Source: Bolinopsis microptera (taxonomy: Eukaryota > Ctenophora > Tentaculata > Lobata > Bolinopsidae). Taken from it: a stretch of DNA of 64,000 nucleotides. Of this stretch, positions 1 through 11,900 are shown one piece after another. Location: contig NC_087075.1 of the NCBI RefSeq assembly GCF_026151205.1, positions 10,276,303 through 10,340,302 of the forward strand, written 5' to 3'. Every line of letters starts with the position of its first letter. Positions within the stretch are counted from its first letter, which is position 1. The position numbers were made by a program, and so were the translations under genes. The notes under the pieces were generated by a model. The model was given only the letters and a program-made list of their open reading frames with translations. It was not told the origin of the DNA and ran no database searches.

Positions 1-291
1 GAGTACCAACTTGGACAACACCAACTTATAATTCTAACAATGTCCACATTTTAATCTACCAATGTATATATTGTATTATATAATACACGTTCACAAGTAC
101 ACTGGTCACACAAAAGAGCATTTCCTACAGGATGTATTCTATTATTCTATAATCATGCAGTTAGCCTGTTATGTAATTAAATGTGTATACTCTCTTGTTA
201 GACTATCAGACCGGACCAAGTTAAGGTTATTGGAGTAAGCTATGTGTTTAGTTAATTAAACTGATAAATATGTTCTAGTTAATTAAAGTAG
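1..291. other. AT-rich DNA, no gene seen
   Basis: No reading frame, RNA gene or convincing repeat is visible. By position this is the left part of an intron of the syndapin gene, whose next visible exon begins at 2432 and reads leftwards. Confidence 0.4.
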
Positions 292-648
292 GTGATATGT
301 AGTAGTAGTAAATCTTTCAAAGTACGAAATATCTCTTTAAAAGAGCATCCTAGGCACCTTATAGATATCAAAACGCATAAAAAAGAAAACAAAAAACATC
401 AACCATCTTCTAACTTCTTCCACTCCTCCCTATCTAAAGCTAAAAATCTAAGGTCTTCGAAATCAGTCAAATTCTTAAGTCTAATATCAAGATTTCTACT
501 AGTCAAGTCTTTTCTAATAACATCTAATAAGTTTAAACATGGTCTACCCCGTCTCCCTTCCATAAAAATATCAGAATTTATAGCAAATAACATAGAGGTG
601 TATGCTGGTGAGTCTTCCTGTCCTCTTAAGATATGTGAGTGATATGTA
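292..648 (-). mobile_element. 5'-truncated LINE tail fragment with target-site duplication
   Basis: Read on the minus strand, the frame from about 637 to 399 contains HILRGQEDSP, then GRRGRPCLNLLDVIRKDL, then FLALDREEWKKLEDG and a stop. This is the familiar C-terminal end of non-LTR reverse transcriptases (H-LR...GRRGRP...W/LxDV..DL....A.DRxxW). Only about 80 codons remain, so the copy is strongly 5'-truncated. The 10-mer GTGATATGTA occurs at 292-301 and again at 639-648, which fits a target-site duplication. The fragment belongs to a different LINE lineage from the two larger copies in this window, which end in a CxxC...HxxxxC finger. It sits inside a syndapin intron and is a fossil. Confidence 0.7.
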
Positions 649-699
649 AGTTAATTAAAGTAGGTGATGTGTAAGTTAATTAAAGTACAGCTCATGGGT

Positions 700-712
700 G
701 GGGTATAAAAAG
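700..712 (+). promoter_or_regulatory. Possible TATA box (isolated)
   Basis: The sequence GGGTATAAAAAGG stands out in the AT-rich flank and is followed by an A/G-rich stretch. No plus-strand coding exon follows within 900 bases, so this may be chance or may belong to an unseen transcript. Confidence 0.2.
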
Positions 713-1009
713 GAATGTAACAGGATTCGAATATTTTGGGATCAAATCAGCAACACGGGAAAAGAAGAAACTTTTTTTAGTTACCGTGTTATTTTTAAGA
801 ACGAGAAAATCTAATGAAAGTCTGAAACTCAAGTTAATCTCTTATATACTAGTTTTAAATTGAATGATTGAACAAACTTTGGCCTTTTTCGTATCAATAT
901 CATTAGGTCGGTGGTACATTAGTCCTTACACAGCAACAGATAATAGATAATATATTATAAAGATGAACTTGGTAACTGATTTGAGGTATATTTAGTCCCA
1001 CAATTTAGG

Positions 1010-1766
1010 TCACCCTCTGGCCCACATTGGTGACCCTCTGGCCCACATTGGTGACCCTCTGGCCCACATTGGTGACCCTCTGGCCCACATTGGTGACCCT
1101 CTGGCCCACATTGGTGACCCTCTGGCCCACATTGGTCAGCCTCTGGCCCACATTGGTCAGCCTCTGGCCCACATTGGTCACCCTCTGGCCCACATTGGTC
1201 ACCCTCTGGCCCACATTGGTGACCCTCTGGCCCACATTGGTCAGCCTCTGGCCCACATTGGTGACCCTCTGGCCCACATTGGTGACCCTCTGGCCCACAT
1301 TGGTCACCCTCTGGCCCACATTGGTCAGCCTCTGGCCCACATTGGTCACCCTCTGGCCCACATTGGTGACCCTCTGGCCCACATTGGTCACCCTCTGGCC
1401 CACATTGGTGACCCTCTGGCCCACATTGGTCAGCCTCTGGCCCACATTGGTCACCCTCTGGCCCACATTGGTCACCCTCTGGCCCACATTGGTCAGCCTC
1501 TGGCCCACATTGGTGACCCTCTTGCCCACATTGGTGACCCTCTTGCCCACATTGGTCACCCTCTGGCCCACATTGGTGACCCTCTGGCCCACATTGGTCA
1601 CCCTCTGGCCCACATTGGTCACCCTCTGGCCCACATTGGTCACCCTCTGGCCCACATTGGTCACCCTCTGGCCCACATTGGTCACCCTCTGGCCCACATT
1701 GGTCACCCTCTGGCCCACATTGGTCACCCTTTGGCCCACATTGGTCACCCTCTGGCCCACATTGGT
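1010..1766. repeat. 21-bp minisatellite, about 36 copies
   Basis: The unit CTGGCCCACATTGGTGACCCT repeats with 21-bp periodicity for about 757 bp. Copies differ mainly at one trinucleotide (GAC, CAC or CAG after TTGGT) and at CTGGCC versus CTTGCC or TTTGGC. Because 21 is divisible by three, the array is open in several frames on both strands (for example QCGPEGD on minus); this is a by-product of period and not evidence for a protein. It lies in a syndapin intron. Confidence 0.95.
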
Positions 1767-2431
1767 TCCTCAACCAGCATGAGCAGTAAAGTAGCCTAAA
1801 CCCTATCATCATGTGCCTGGTATTAATTACAGATGGAACCACACCTTTATATACGAAACTACAATAAATTACAATACACATTATATACAATATAAATTAT
1901 ACACACAGTTTAATGTACATATGTATTATAATCAATATATGTATATATAGTACATGCTGTTTGTACACAGTAAACACAGTACACACACTCCATGTAACAT
2001 AAATTAGTTCTACAATCTAACATGTTTGGTTAATATGAACCATATGTGAGATAACATTATATTAATTACTGTACTTCAAAGACAGGTGGACGTTGAATTA
2101 CGTCACGTGTAAGTGTGTAAGATTAGTGTCCTGCTGTTCGCGTAAAGTAAGAATGTTTAAATTTGTACGCTCCTTGTACTTATCGTCCAGTTATTATTTT
2201 ATTAAATGCCGGCCAAAGCGAAGGAGAATTCATTTAGATTCATATTTAGTAAATGTTTAATATGCAATATGCATATTCTTATACAATATACATGAGCTCG
2301 GTTTTCTAAAAATAGATAGAATCAATTAAATTACGCATGTTATATATATGTTTTATGAAGTTATGTTTGCATGCTTAATAATTCAAATTTGAATTGAAGT
2401 TGAAAGATTCTAAATGTTTAAATAACATTAC
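1767..2431. other. Intronic AT-rich DNA of the syndapin gene
   Basis: No further syndapin exon (end of the F-BAR domain or the SH3 domain) could be found here or in 1-1009, so the gene must continue to the left of the window. Confidence 0.5.
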
Positions 2432-4310
2432 CTGGCGTCTTTAGAAACGTCGATATAATTCAGATAGTCCGTTATCGTTTCAACAAAGAACTCTATTCTT
2501 ATCTTCTCCATTGCCTGACATTTCTCAAATTCCACTGTCATTTCGTTGATGTATTGCTGGTTTGCCATGTCCAACTCGTTTAGTCTGAAAAATGTGTCTT
2601 GTACTTAAATCTATTTTGTATGAGTTGCATGTTAGAAAAAAACCTTTTTCATGACATTAGCGTATAATCCTTTTTAAAACATGTTCATCGTCAGAGAAAA
2701 TATGCACATAAAAACATATGTGTAGGTATTTATGACACTATCGCAATGTAACATTAAATTGTGAGGAGTTTCACACAAAAACAAGCCAGCGTGTACTGTG
2801 TATGTGTATTTAATCATGATTAGACTTTTTCTTGATGCTCTTGCTGCTGATTTCAGATAAGTCGTCCAAATATTACTGATTGCGTCAAGTTCAGGTAAAC
2901 TCCTAACTAAGTTGAACTGCAGTGAGAGAAAGTCATTATATAGGTCGACACAACTGAACTGTGCTCATCACAAGAATATAAGTTGTTTTCCAATAATATT
3001 CGGAATTAAACCTGGTCGGTGCTCACTGCTCAACCTCTACGAAACTAATTAAACTAATTAAACCTGCTCACTGCTCAACCTCTACGAAACTAACCTGTCC
3101 CGGTACTTATCCCTTGTTTTGTCACTTTCTGTTTCTGCTTTGCTAAGCTTATCTTTCATCTTTTTAAGGGCATCTGATGTGGTCATGGCGTCCCGCGTAT
3201 AAATATCAAGCTGACCTTTTGTTTGTTCTAACATTCTAGCTGCTAAGTGGTATGCTTTCTTTGCTTTTTCTACCTGATCATTCGGACACTTTAACTAATC
3301 AGCAACAGAAATTAGATAAAAAAAGTTATATAATAAATAAAATAAGACATATAGTGTAACATAAAACTGGTAAGAAAATGAAATATTAGGTTAATCTAAA
3401 CCCCCATAGCCTGAGGTGGTATTCGTAAATTCTAGCTGCTATATAAAAGTAACAGAGACAACACAATTTAAAGAGGAGAAAACATCTATTTCAGGTCGAT
3501 CAAACTCACTTTCAAAAACCTCTTAGCCCAAGGTCGCTGCACTTTATCAAACCCTTCTTGAGCCGCAGCTGTCTGTTTCCACTTCACAAAAGTTTTCTGA
3601 TAATTTGAGTTTTTCCAGTGTTTTATTGATTCAAGAGAGCTCCCAGTCAGCTTCTGACGCACATCCAAATGAATATCTGCAGTTTCGTTTGCTTCAACAG
3701 TCAGGTTTTTCATTGTTAGTTCTAATGAACCGTATTCAGGTCCCTTATTGACAGCATCTTCCCACTTTCTGCTCCATGTCTTGAGACCTTTGGCATATTT
3801 CAGTTCCAGTTCTGCACGCTCATGTATTAGTTGAGTGAGATTGTCGGTCAGAGTAGCGCCGTCATCAATCCTTTTTACAACCTAAGATGTGTGCAAGTTA
3901 GGGGTCGTTCACATATTACGTAATCACTTTTTGGACAATTTTTAACCCCCCCCCCCCCCCCTCTGTAATCAGTTTTACACATAGCTATTGTGTCCAAATT
4001 ACACTAGCATAATCATTTTGTATACTTACATGCTTGGTAGCTATCAATATGTACTTAGTTTGAAATTAATTTCAATAAAGCATTCTATTAGTATTGCAGT
4101 AGGCAGTAGCACTTGACAGCAGTTTACCATAGATTGCCTCTAGCTAACCAATTCCTGCTCACACAGCTGTGGATCAGGGACAAAAATAAGCTAAATATAC
4201 AACAATAGATATGTAGTATGTACCTGTTTAAACCCTTTCATCTCCCAGAAACAATCACTAAAGAGGTCCCCCACATCTTCTTCTGAGCCCGTGTGACTGT
4301 GTTGTGCCAT
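2432..4310 (-). CDS. PACSIN: Syndapin/PACSIN, N-terminal F-BAR part (partial gene)
   Basis: Syndapins bind and tubulate membranes through a dimeric F-BAR domain and recruit dynamin and N-WASP through an SH3 domain during endocytosis. Four phase-consistent minus-strand exons were read: 4224-4310 (start MAQHSHTGSEEDV, then FWEMKGFKQ), 3510-3881 (VVKRIDDGATLTDNL, IHERAELELKYAKGL, KGPEYGSLE, VQRPWAKRFLK), 3095-3294 (KAKKAYHLAARMLEQ, DKLSKAE) and 2432-2584 (FEKCQAMEKIRIEFFVETI, DYLNYIDVS). The donors are GTACAT, GTGAGT, GTTAGT and GTAATG. Family landmarks match in order: FW(E)..(Y/F)K followed by VKRIDDG, the HERA helix, KGP(E/Q)YG, the KPWAKK-like helix and the FEQCQ..E..R..FF helix. About 271 residues are present, nearly the whole F-BAR domain. 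The domain end, linker and SH3 exons lie beyond the left edge. The start is the first ATG before the conserved N-terminus. Confidence 0.92.
3899..3963. repeat. Half of a MITE-like element with poly-C
   Basis: GGGGTCGTTCACATATTACGTAAT is followed by TTTTTGGACAATTTTTAA and a 16-base C run. This arrangement (GTTCATA-type end, TTACGTAA, then a long C run) resembles one half of widespread short inverted-repeat elements of invertebrates. I found no matching second half, so the assignment is weak. Confidence 0.3.
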
Positions 4311-4477
4311 TATTATTCTGTCATATCACGCTGCTCACTACAAACTTATTGGATAACATTAGAATTGTGTTTGATATAAATATGTGAAGATAAGGAATTG
4401 AATTACGCTAATTTTACATTTCGAAACCACAAATCCACGACATTATTTATGTTACAGGAGGAATATTATATAGTTAA

Positions 4478-4830
4478 TGGGGCAGGAACCGAGAGTGCCC
4501 TTTTTCCCACGGTTTGTCGAATATTGTCGTTCCCTGTCATTCCCTGTCTTTCCTTGTCGTTCCCTGTCGTTCCCTGTCATTCCTTGTCATTCCTTGTCAT
4601 TCCTTGTCATTCCTTGTCATTCCTTGTCATTCCTTGTCATTCCTTGTCATTCCTTGTCATTCCTTGTCATTCCTTGTCATTCCTTGTCAATCCTTGTCAA
4701 TCCTTGTCATTCCCTGTCATTATTCCTTGAAATTCTCTGTCATTCCTTGTCATTCCCTGTCATTCCCTGCTCATATTGTCACATCCTGTCGTAAAATTGT
4801 CATGACATTGGGCACTCTTGGTTCCGGCCC
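4478..4830. mobile_element. MITE with 22-bp TIRs, TTAA flanks and an internal 10-bp satellite
   Basis: Left end GGCAGGAACCGAGAGTGCCC (to 4500) and right end GGGCACTCTTGGTTCCGGCCC (4810-4830) are inverted repeats with two or three mismatches. TTAA lies at 4474-4477 and 4831-4834, the target choice of piggyBac and Kolobok-type transposases. The interior (about 4525-4770) is a tandem array of TCCTTGTCAT/TCCCTGTCAT, roughly 22-25 copies of 10 bp. The ORFs through the array have no coding meaning. No transposase is present. Confidence 0.75.
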
Positions 4831-5460
4831 TTAATGCTGTTCCAAAAATCATTATCCATTTATGATGGTTGCCATAGTAATGTATTTGTTAATATCTAAA
4901 TATATGTGAAGGCTAACAATTGTTTTTCGAGTTTAAAATGCAGGGGCAGCTTGAGTGCTGAGATGCGCGTGCGCCCACTTCATTTGAAAGAATTAGAAAG
5001 GTTATCAAGACTAATCAAATTTCAATTTGATTCATGAAACATACCGTATTATTTGTATTCAGGTTCAACATGGTACATGTGTGTCAAACTGCTAAATAAC
5101 TTACTTATTTAAATGGTACGAAAGTCAATTGTTTTTCGAACAAAATTTTTGGACGATTTACTATCAATGTATCAATATAGTAAGTTATAAATATGATTCA
5201 TCAAACACTTAATTAACACTAGTATTCAATCATAAATTGCTTTAAAAATGATTTTGGACACGTTCCATTAAAACTAAGCAAGCTCTGTCACAACATTATT
5301 GGCCATGGCAGTGAAACTTCGGGATTAGTGGAAGATAACAAACACTGTCGGTCTCCTATACCCTCTGGAGGATTATAAGTTAAGTTGAGGCTAACTTTCA
5401 AAGGCTGTGGAAAAATTGTTTACAAGATGGAACAGCTGATCAGAGAAGATTATTGTACTT
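4831..5460. other. Intergenic DNA upstream of syndapin
   Basis: AT-rich, with no supported exon or RNA gene. Confidence 0.4.
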
Positions 5461-5469
5461 AATTTTCTC

Positions 5470-6175
5470 AGATATTGGGTTTAATTTTTGTAAAATAAGG
5501 AGTACAAAATTTGGGGTACAAAATGTGGCAGAATTTTTTGTCTCTGATTTTGATAAATTTGGTACCAAAAGTTGCCTCTAAGTGTGAATAATGAAAATTC
5601 ACCGTGTAGCACGATAACGTCGAGCTGTATGTGAGCCTTTTGTGCATCGCAAGAGTGTACAAAGGACGAAAAATGGATAATTTATTGCTTAAAATGCCTA
5701 TAACTCCGAACATATTAAATAGTTTGAAATAATTCATACAGGATCGTAATGAGCTTAGTCAGACGCAACTTTTAGTACCAAAATTATAATATTTGAAGCA
5801 CAACAATTTTGTCAAAATTTCACACAAGGGGGGACCCTTGTGTTCAGATTAAAAATGTTTGAAAATAATTTTCCTTTAAATCTTAAAATATTAATACCAA
5901 AAGTTTCGTCTCGATGAGCTTATTACAATGCCATAATAATTACGTGATAATAACTGAAAATGTGAAAGTTATAGGCCAAAAACTAAAAATTTGCGCGAAA
6001 AAAGCATGCGCGGCGAACAAGCGCCGTGTAGCATTTTTAGCGAAAATTGCTACACGGTGGATTTATTTTATTCACATTTTTAGACAACTTTTGGTACCAA
6101 ATTTATCGAAATCGGAGAAAAAAAGTTCTGTGCTCGCGCTTTGCGCTTATTACACTGACTAGTAGGGTGTTGCAG
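5470..6175. mobile_element. Large imperfect palindrome (foldback element)
   Basis: The left arm, about 5500-5790, reads as the reverse complement of the right arm, about 5880-6130. Paired landmarks are the TTTGGTACCAAA blocks (5560s against 6090s), the CACCGTGTAGCA block (about 5601) against GCTACACGGTGGA (about 6048), and ACTAAAAGTTGCGTCTGAC-like text near 5765 against ATACCAAAAGTTTCGTCTC near 5893. Arm similarity is roughly 70-80 percent by eye. No transposase and no clear target duplication were found. It may be a foldback or long-TIR MITE. Confidence 0.7.
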
Positions 6176-6190
6176 TCAAACAAAATTTGA

Positions 6191-6230
6191 CCATTGTTAA
6201 TGATCTGGCCGGCCAGATCATTAACAATGG
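6191..6230. repeat. 40-bp perfect palindrome
   Basis: CCATTGTTAATGATCTGGCC is followed immediately by its exact reverse complement, with no spacer. It is followed by GC-rich text in which GGCGCGCGCTACTTCG occurs twice (about 6233 and 6284) in an otherwise AT-rich area. It would form a 20-bp cruciform or hairpin. Confidence 0.95.
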
Positions 6231-6675
6231 CCCGGCGCGCGCTACTTCGTAGCTCGGGCCATCGGGCCATTTCGAGAAGAAAGCGGCGCGCGCTACTTCG
6301 AAGAAATTTAGACGAGTAACATCCGTCAAAACAAAACAAGAAAACAACAAAATTTTATTTAAATCAATCACAGCAACAATTAAGACATACCACTATTTAG
6401 GAATGCACAAAGGGTATGGTGAATTTGACTATTGCATTGAGTTGTTAAATTAAAAGTATATATTAAGTTTAGAAAAACATGCCCTTGCATAGTATCTATA
6501 GAAACGAGAAATTAAGCAACAAGATAAATAAATTTAAATAAGCAGGCTAATCTAGGAGAGACAAGACTGAAGACCATACTGCATACGAATTATGCACCCA
6601 CCAGAGCTACCTGTCTAGTGTCTACCTCAATTGCAAATTGTTCTTCTTGATTAATAAGCTTGTGTTGTAATACTT

Positions 6676-8461
6676 ACCCAGGAACCCTGACCGGATGGGG
6701 CTTAACTTTGAAAGTAAAAGAGTTGGAGACTTCCGGTTTTTTGTAACATGTTTCTCTTTTAAATGTAACGTTACCTCTCCAGGAGGAAAATTCAAGACAA
6801 CGTAATTGTTGAGTTATATCAAAATCTCCAGAAAAGTCCCCTTTCGGGCCGATCAAAAGTTTGCAACTTTAACTTTGCGGATTCCTGTACTCTGGTTGGC
6901 TGAATTGTGTCACGTGGTAGCTGCCTGAACATTGGAATACGCCACGCGTGCAAATCATGCTTGTTGTTGCGCGCGAGGTCAAGCCGTCTGTTTAAATTAA
7001 ACCAACTCTAGTACCACCACCAGCCGGTAACTTTTCATGGGTACGAAGTAACCAATTAGGGCTATTAAATGCCGAACACAAGGATATTTCGTATTCGGAT
7101 CATATGCCTGCAGGCTGTCTGTCGCTTAAGACCATGGTCGCTCTTAACTGAGCGATAAGTGACGTTAAGTGAGACCGTGAGCACCACTTCTTGCCAATTT
7201 GCTTTTGAACTACGGCCCAATCATGAAGTTAAACAGTTCAAGTTGTGTTTTAACGGCAAAATACAGCGAATTCTAGCCCTTGAAAGTTGTAGGTTTGGAA
7301 GATCAATATGAATACGGCTGCTTTAATTCTTAAAAGTCTTAAGTTAGAACGGCCAAAACACCCTATTCGGCGTCAGCCAGCTACACCCAGGAACCCTGAC
7401 CGGATGGGGCTTAACTTTGAAAGTAAAAGAGTTGGAGACTTCCGGTTTTTTGTAACATGTTTCTCTTTTAAATGTAACGTTACCTCTCCAGGAGGAAAAT
7501 TCAAGACAACGTAATTGTTGAGTTATATCAAAATCTCCAGAAAAGTCCCCTTTCGGGCCGATCAAAAGTTTGCAACTTTAACTTTGCGGATTCCTGTACT
7601 CTGGTTGGCTGAATTGTGTCACGTGGTAGCTGCCTGAACATTGGAATACGCCACGCGTGCAAATCATGCTTGTTGTTGCGCGCGAGGTCAAGCCGTCTGT
7701 TTAAATTAAACCAACTCTAGTACCACCACCAGCCGGTAACTTTTCATGGGTACGAAGTAACCAATTAGGGCTATTAAATGCCGAACACAAGGATATTTCG
7801 TATTCGGATCATATGCCTGCAGGCTGTCTGTCGCTTAAGACCATGGTCGCTCTTAACTGAGCGATAAGTGACGTTAAGTGAGACCGTGAGCACCACTTCT
7901 TGCCAATTTGCTTTTGAACTACGGCCCAATCATGAAGTTAAACAGTTCAAGTTGTGTTTTAACGGCAAAATACAGCGAATTCTAGCCCTTGAAAGTTGTA
8001 GGTTTGGAAGATCAATATGAATACGGCTGCTTTAATTCTTAAAAGTCTTAAGTTAGAACGGCCAAAACACCCTATTCGGCGTCAGCCAGCTACACCCAGG
8101 AACCCTGACCGGATGGGGCTTAACTTTGAAAGTAAAAGAGTTGGAGACTTCCGGTTTTTTGTAACATGTTTCTCTTTTAAATGTAACGTTACCTCTCCAG
8201 GAGGAAAATTCAAGACAACGTAATTGTTGAGTTATATCAAAATCTCCAGAAAAGTCCCCTTTCGGGCCGATCAAAAGTTTGCAACTTTAACTTTGCGGAT
8301 TCCTGTACTCTGGTTGGCTGAATTGTGTCACGTGGTAGCTGCCTGAACATTGGAATACGCCACGCGTGCAAATCATGCTTGTTGTTGCGCGCGAGGTCAA
8401 GCCGTCTGTTTAAATTAAACCAACTCTAGTACCACCACCAGCCGGTAACTTTTCATGGGTA
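6676..8461. repeat. 709-bp tandem repeat, 2.5 apparently identical copies
   Basis: Unit starts (ACCCAGGAACCCTGACC) fall at 6676, 7385 and 8094, exactly 709 bp apart. I saw no mismatch between copies when reading along; the third copy breaks off at 8461 after CTTTTCATGGGTA. The unit contains a CACGTG E-box, inverted CCAAT-type motifs (TGGTTGGCTGAA) and a hairpin-prone CGCGCGAG segment. It lies directly upstream of the LINE ORF at 8919, so it could be a set of promoter monomers or an independent young duplication. Short ORFs of 68 and 73 codons inside it match no family I know. Confidence 0.9.
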
Positions 8462-8918
8462 TGGACCCCAAGTCACTACACTTAAAATGTAGAAAACGTA
8501 TATTAATGCTTTTCATGCAGGTTATTGACATACGTTGCATGCCACTTTTCGCGCGCGAAGCGCGCGCCGCCGAAATCTCTGATATTTGGGATACGAAACA
8601 TGTATCAAGCAGGTACAATGAAGTCTTTGTGTTATGTATCATTAGTTTGGACCTGATATTACTTAATTGAAGATGTCAATTCATCGCAGCTCGGTACGAG
8701 GCCCAGTAGCGCACCTCGCCGATCTAGCGAGGTGGTTGCGAGAAGCATTATTGAGTTCGCGGCGCGGCCCAGTATGTAACGCATCGCACTACATGTACAA
8801 GATATTACCCGCTTAAAATTTACCTGGGGACCTCAGGCTATCATGTTCATAAACATAGACATTAGGCGGAATGACAGGCTGAGCGCGGCCCAGTAAACGC
8901 TGAGCTAGCTGCGAAGAA
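8462..8918. other. Region between the 709-bp repeats and the LINE ORF
   Basis: It contains the GC hairpin CGCGCGCGAAGCGCGCGCCG near 8548 and CG-rich text around 8690 (GCAGCTCGGTACGAGG). The latter resembles sequence downstream of the LINE near 13020 (GCAGCTCGGCGCGGCATCTC). It is probably the LINE 5' untranslated region or an enclosing repeat. No ORF1 was found. Confidence 0.4.
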
Positions 8919-11900
8919 TTGACATCGTCAATTATGAATGGTTTCAATAAGACTTGTAGGTTTATATATAACCTACCAGGACGCGCGCCGAGTTGGACTC
9001 GTCGACGGTCCAATATATGGAATATATGTCTCCAGGAAACGAAGCGAGAATTTTTCCTACCTAACTATGAATGCTTCAATAGCACTAGAAAGGACTCTCG
9101 CTCAGGAGGTATCTGTATCGGAATTCACCGCTCACTCTCAGGAAAAGTGAAAAGGTTAAATACAGGTTGCCCTGACTTCCAAGCCGTGACAATTTTTCCG
9201 CAAGACGACTGCAAATTCACCATTATTAATGTGTACGACTCTCCGGAACAGTCTTCATACAAAGCCAAACGTAAAGCCAAAGGGAGTGGACCAAACCCCC
9301 AAATGACCACTCTAGAGCAAATCATGGAGTTCAGAGCACAGAATCCAAATATGGGTGAGATCCTGCTGGTTGGAGACCTGAATGCTCGTACAGGGAACCG
9401 TAACGTTGCTGCAGAAGAACTCGAGCCCGATTCAGATCCTGAAGACTTCAATACAGCAAGTTACCCTGGAACCACTGAAAGAGCCAGTAAGGACCAAATA
9501 GTCAATGCCAGGGGATCTCTTTTACTGGACTTCCTGGCGTGTAACAAACTCCAAATTCTCAATGGATGTACTTTAGGGGACATCTTTGGAGAGTTCACAT
9601 CTGTCAACTATAATGGATGCAGTGTAGTTGACTACATGGCAGCTACCCCTGACCTCAAAGAAGCGGTACTTTCTTTTAAAATCCTTGAGCTGAACAAGCA
9701 CTCTGATCACAAACCCTACATTTGTGACTTGAAGTGTACTAACTCCACAATTGATACGTCAGATCTTCTCGATTCTCTTGAAGATGCGCCCACTAAATAC
9801 AAATGGAACAACGAAGACGAAGGGACTCACTTCAACTTTCTGGCTGCTCAAAATTCTCCGGAATTCCAAACGAAGATAACCAGGATATCGGCAACCCGTT
9901 GCAACAATAAAAACGACGTACTCGAACTTAATAGTAATCTCGTCTCTCTGTACCAGGAATTAGCGGGCACGGTTTTGCCGAAAAAATCCAACTCGCAAAC
10001 CAAACCGAAACCAGGAAGTAAGAACAGAGTCAAAAGGCACCGGATGAAGCCAAAATCCCCATGGTTTGATGGGTCATGCATCAACAGCAAACGGGAGCTT
10101 AATAGGCTGGCTAAATCATACGGGAAAAACCCATCAAGTCAATATCTCAGGGAATTGTACTACGATACGCGTCGATCTTATAGGAAACTCATCAAGTCGA
10201 AGAGGTCTGCCTTCATTGAAGAACTCTGCAGAGACATTGAGTCAGGCAAAAATGTCAACTGGGGGAGATTCAAGAGACTTAAACAGATGAAAACTAAAGA
10301 CAGTACGCTGGACGTGTTTGATATGTTCAATTTCTGTAAATTCTTCAAAGATCTTTACAGCAAACCATCTATGGACAACCTAAAAATCACAGGGCTACAA
10401 AACGAGATGGTAAAAGACACCACGCAATCAAGCATTACGGAAATTCTCGACCATGATATCTCTTCTGAAGAGCTGTGTAACAACATCAGGACGCTTAAAA
10501 AAAATAAGGCAGTGTCCGAAGATATGATATCTAATGAGTTCCTAAAATCATCGGGAAATAACATGCAATCAGCTGTGTTGCACCTATTCAACCAATGTCT
10601 GTCATTTGGTGTCTACCCGTGGAGCACATCTGTCGTGACTCCGCTACATAAAAAGGGTAATGTTTATGACCCAAACAACTACCGTGCGATAGCAGTGGCC
10701 AGCAACTTGGGAAAACTCTTTGCGGGAATTTTGCTCAACCGACTAATTGAATTTAGATCCGTAGTGAACCCTGATACTCCAAACCAATTGGGTTTCTGCA
10801 AGGGTGCTCAAACAGCAGATCACATACTAACGCTCTCAACATGCATTGAAAAATATGTTAAAGTCGAAAAGAAACGAGTCTTCTCTTGCTTTGTAGACTA
10901 TGCAAAGGCTTTTGACACTGTTTGTAGGGAAGCGCTACTCTACAAACTTTGGAAACTAGGAGTTCAAGGGCGATTTTTCAATTGTATGGAACACATGTAC
11001 ACCCATTCATCTGCAAAAATAAAACTCCTCAACAAGCTCTCTGAGAAGATTGACGTCCTCTGTGGAACTGAACAAGGGCATCCCATGTCCCCGGAACTGT
11101 TCAAATGCTTCGTACATGCCCTCTCCGAAGAACTGAACGAGCTAGATAACATCGAAGTGCCCATCATTAACTCCATCAAGGTGACACATCTGCTCTGGGC
11201 TGATGACTTAGTACTTCTGGCTTTGAATCCTGAAAGCCTACATAAAATGCTCTCTGTTCTGTACGCCTACTGTCAGGAGTGGGGCCTAGTGGTCAACATG
11301 TCTAAAACCGCTATCATGGTGTTCAACCGCGCTGGTCGTATACTCAAAGACAGCAAGACCTTCGCTTTTGGTTTAACACCGATCGACTCAGTTCGTGAGT
11401 ACACGTACCTAGGAATGACTTTCACTCTGACAGGATCCCTGAAGGTCGCACAGTCCAAACTTAGGCAGAAAGGACTTCGGAGTTATTTTTCGCTTAAAAG
11501 CATGATAGACTTACGACACATAAGGAAAGAGATAATATTTAAACTCTTCGATGCACTTATTGTCCCAGTAGTCTCTTATGGATGCCAGATTTGGCTCCCT
11601 CAGACATACTTCATGGGTGCCTTCTCATCGGGTAACTTTCCCAACCTAAAACAGATCAGGCAAGATCCACTAGAAAAACTTCACATCTCGTTTCTCAAGT
11701 GGACTCTCAACGTCAATAAACAAACATCAAATGCGGCAATTTGGGGTGACACAGGACGCTACCCTTTGGCGATAGAGCTATCATCCCAAGTGTATAACTA
11801 CTGGGAAAGATTAGATAAAATGGAGAAAGCTGGATCTAACAGTCTTGTGCGACATGCCTTCAAAGAGCAACGCAGCCTCAGTCTTTCTTGGAACACCAAC

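Noticed and set aside
292-642. Plus-strand 116-codon ORF
   Set aside because: Antisense of the LINE fragment on minus.
955-1890. 311-codon minus ORF of QCGPEGD repeats that looks collagen-like
   Set aside because: It is the 21-bp minisatellite read in frame; equally long frames exist in two other frames including the plus strand, and there is no Gly-X-Y pattern, promoter or splice support.
7308-8274. 68- and 73-codon ORFs in each 709-bp unit as genes
   Set aside because: No family, overlapping on opposite strands, and repeated only because the DNA is duplicated. A donor-like GGGTAAGT at the left border of unit 1 was noted but no second exon was found.
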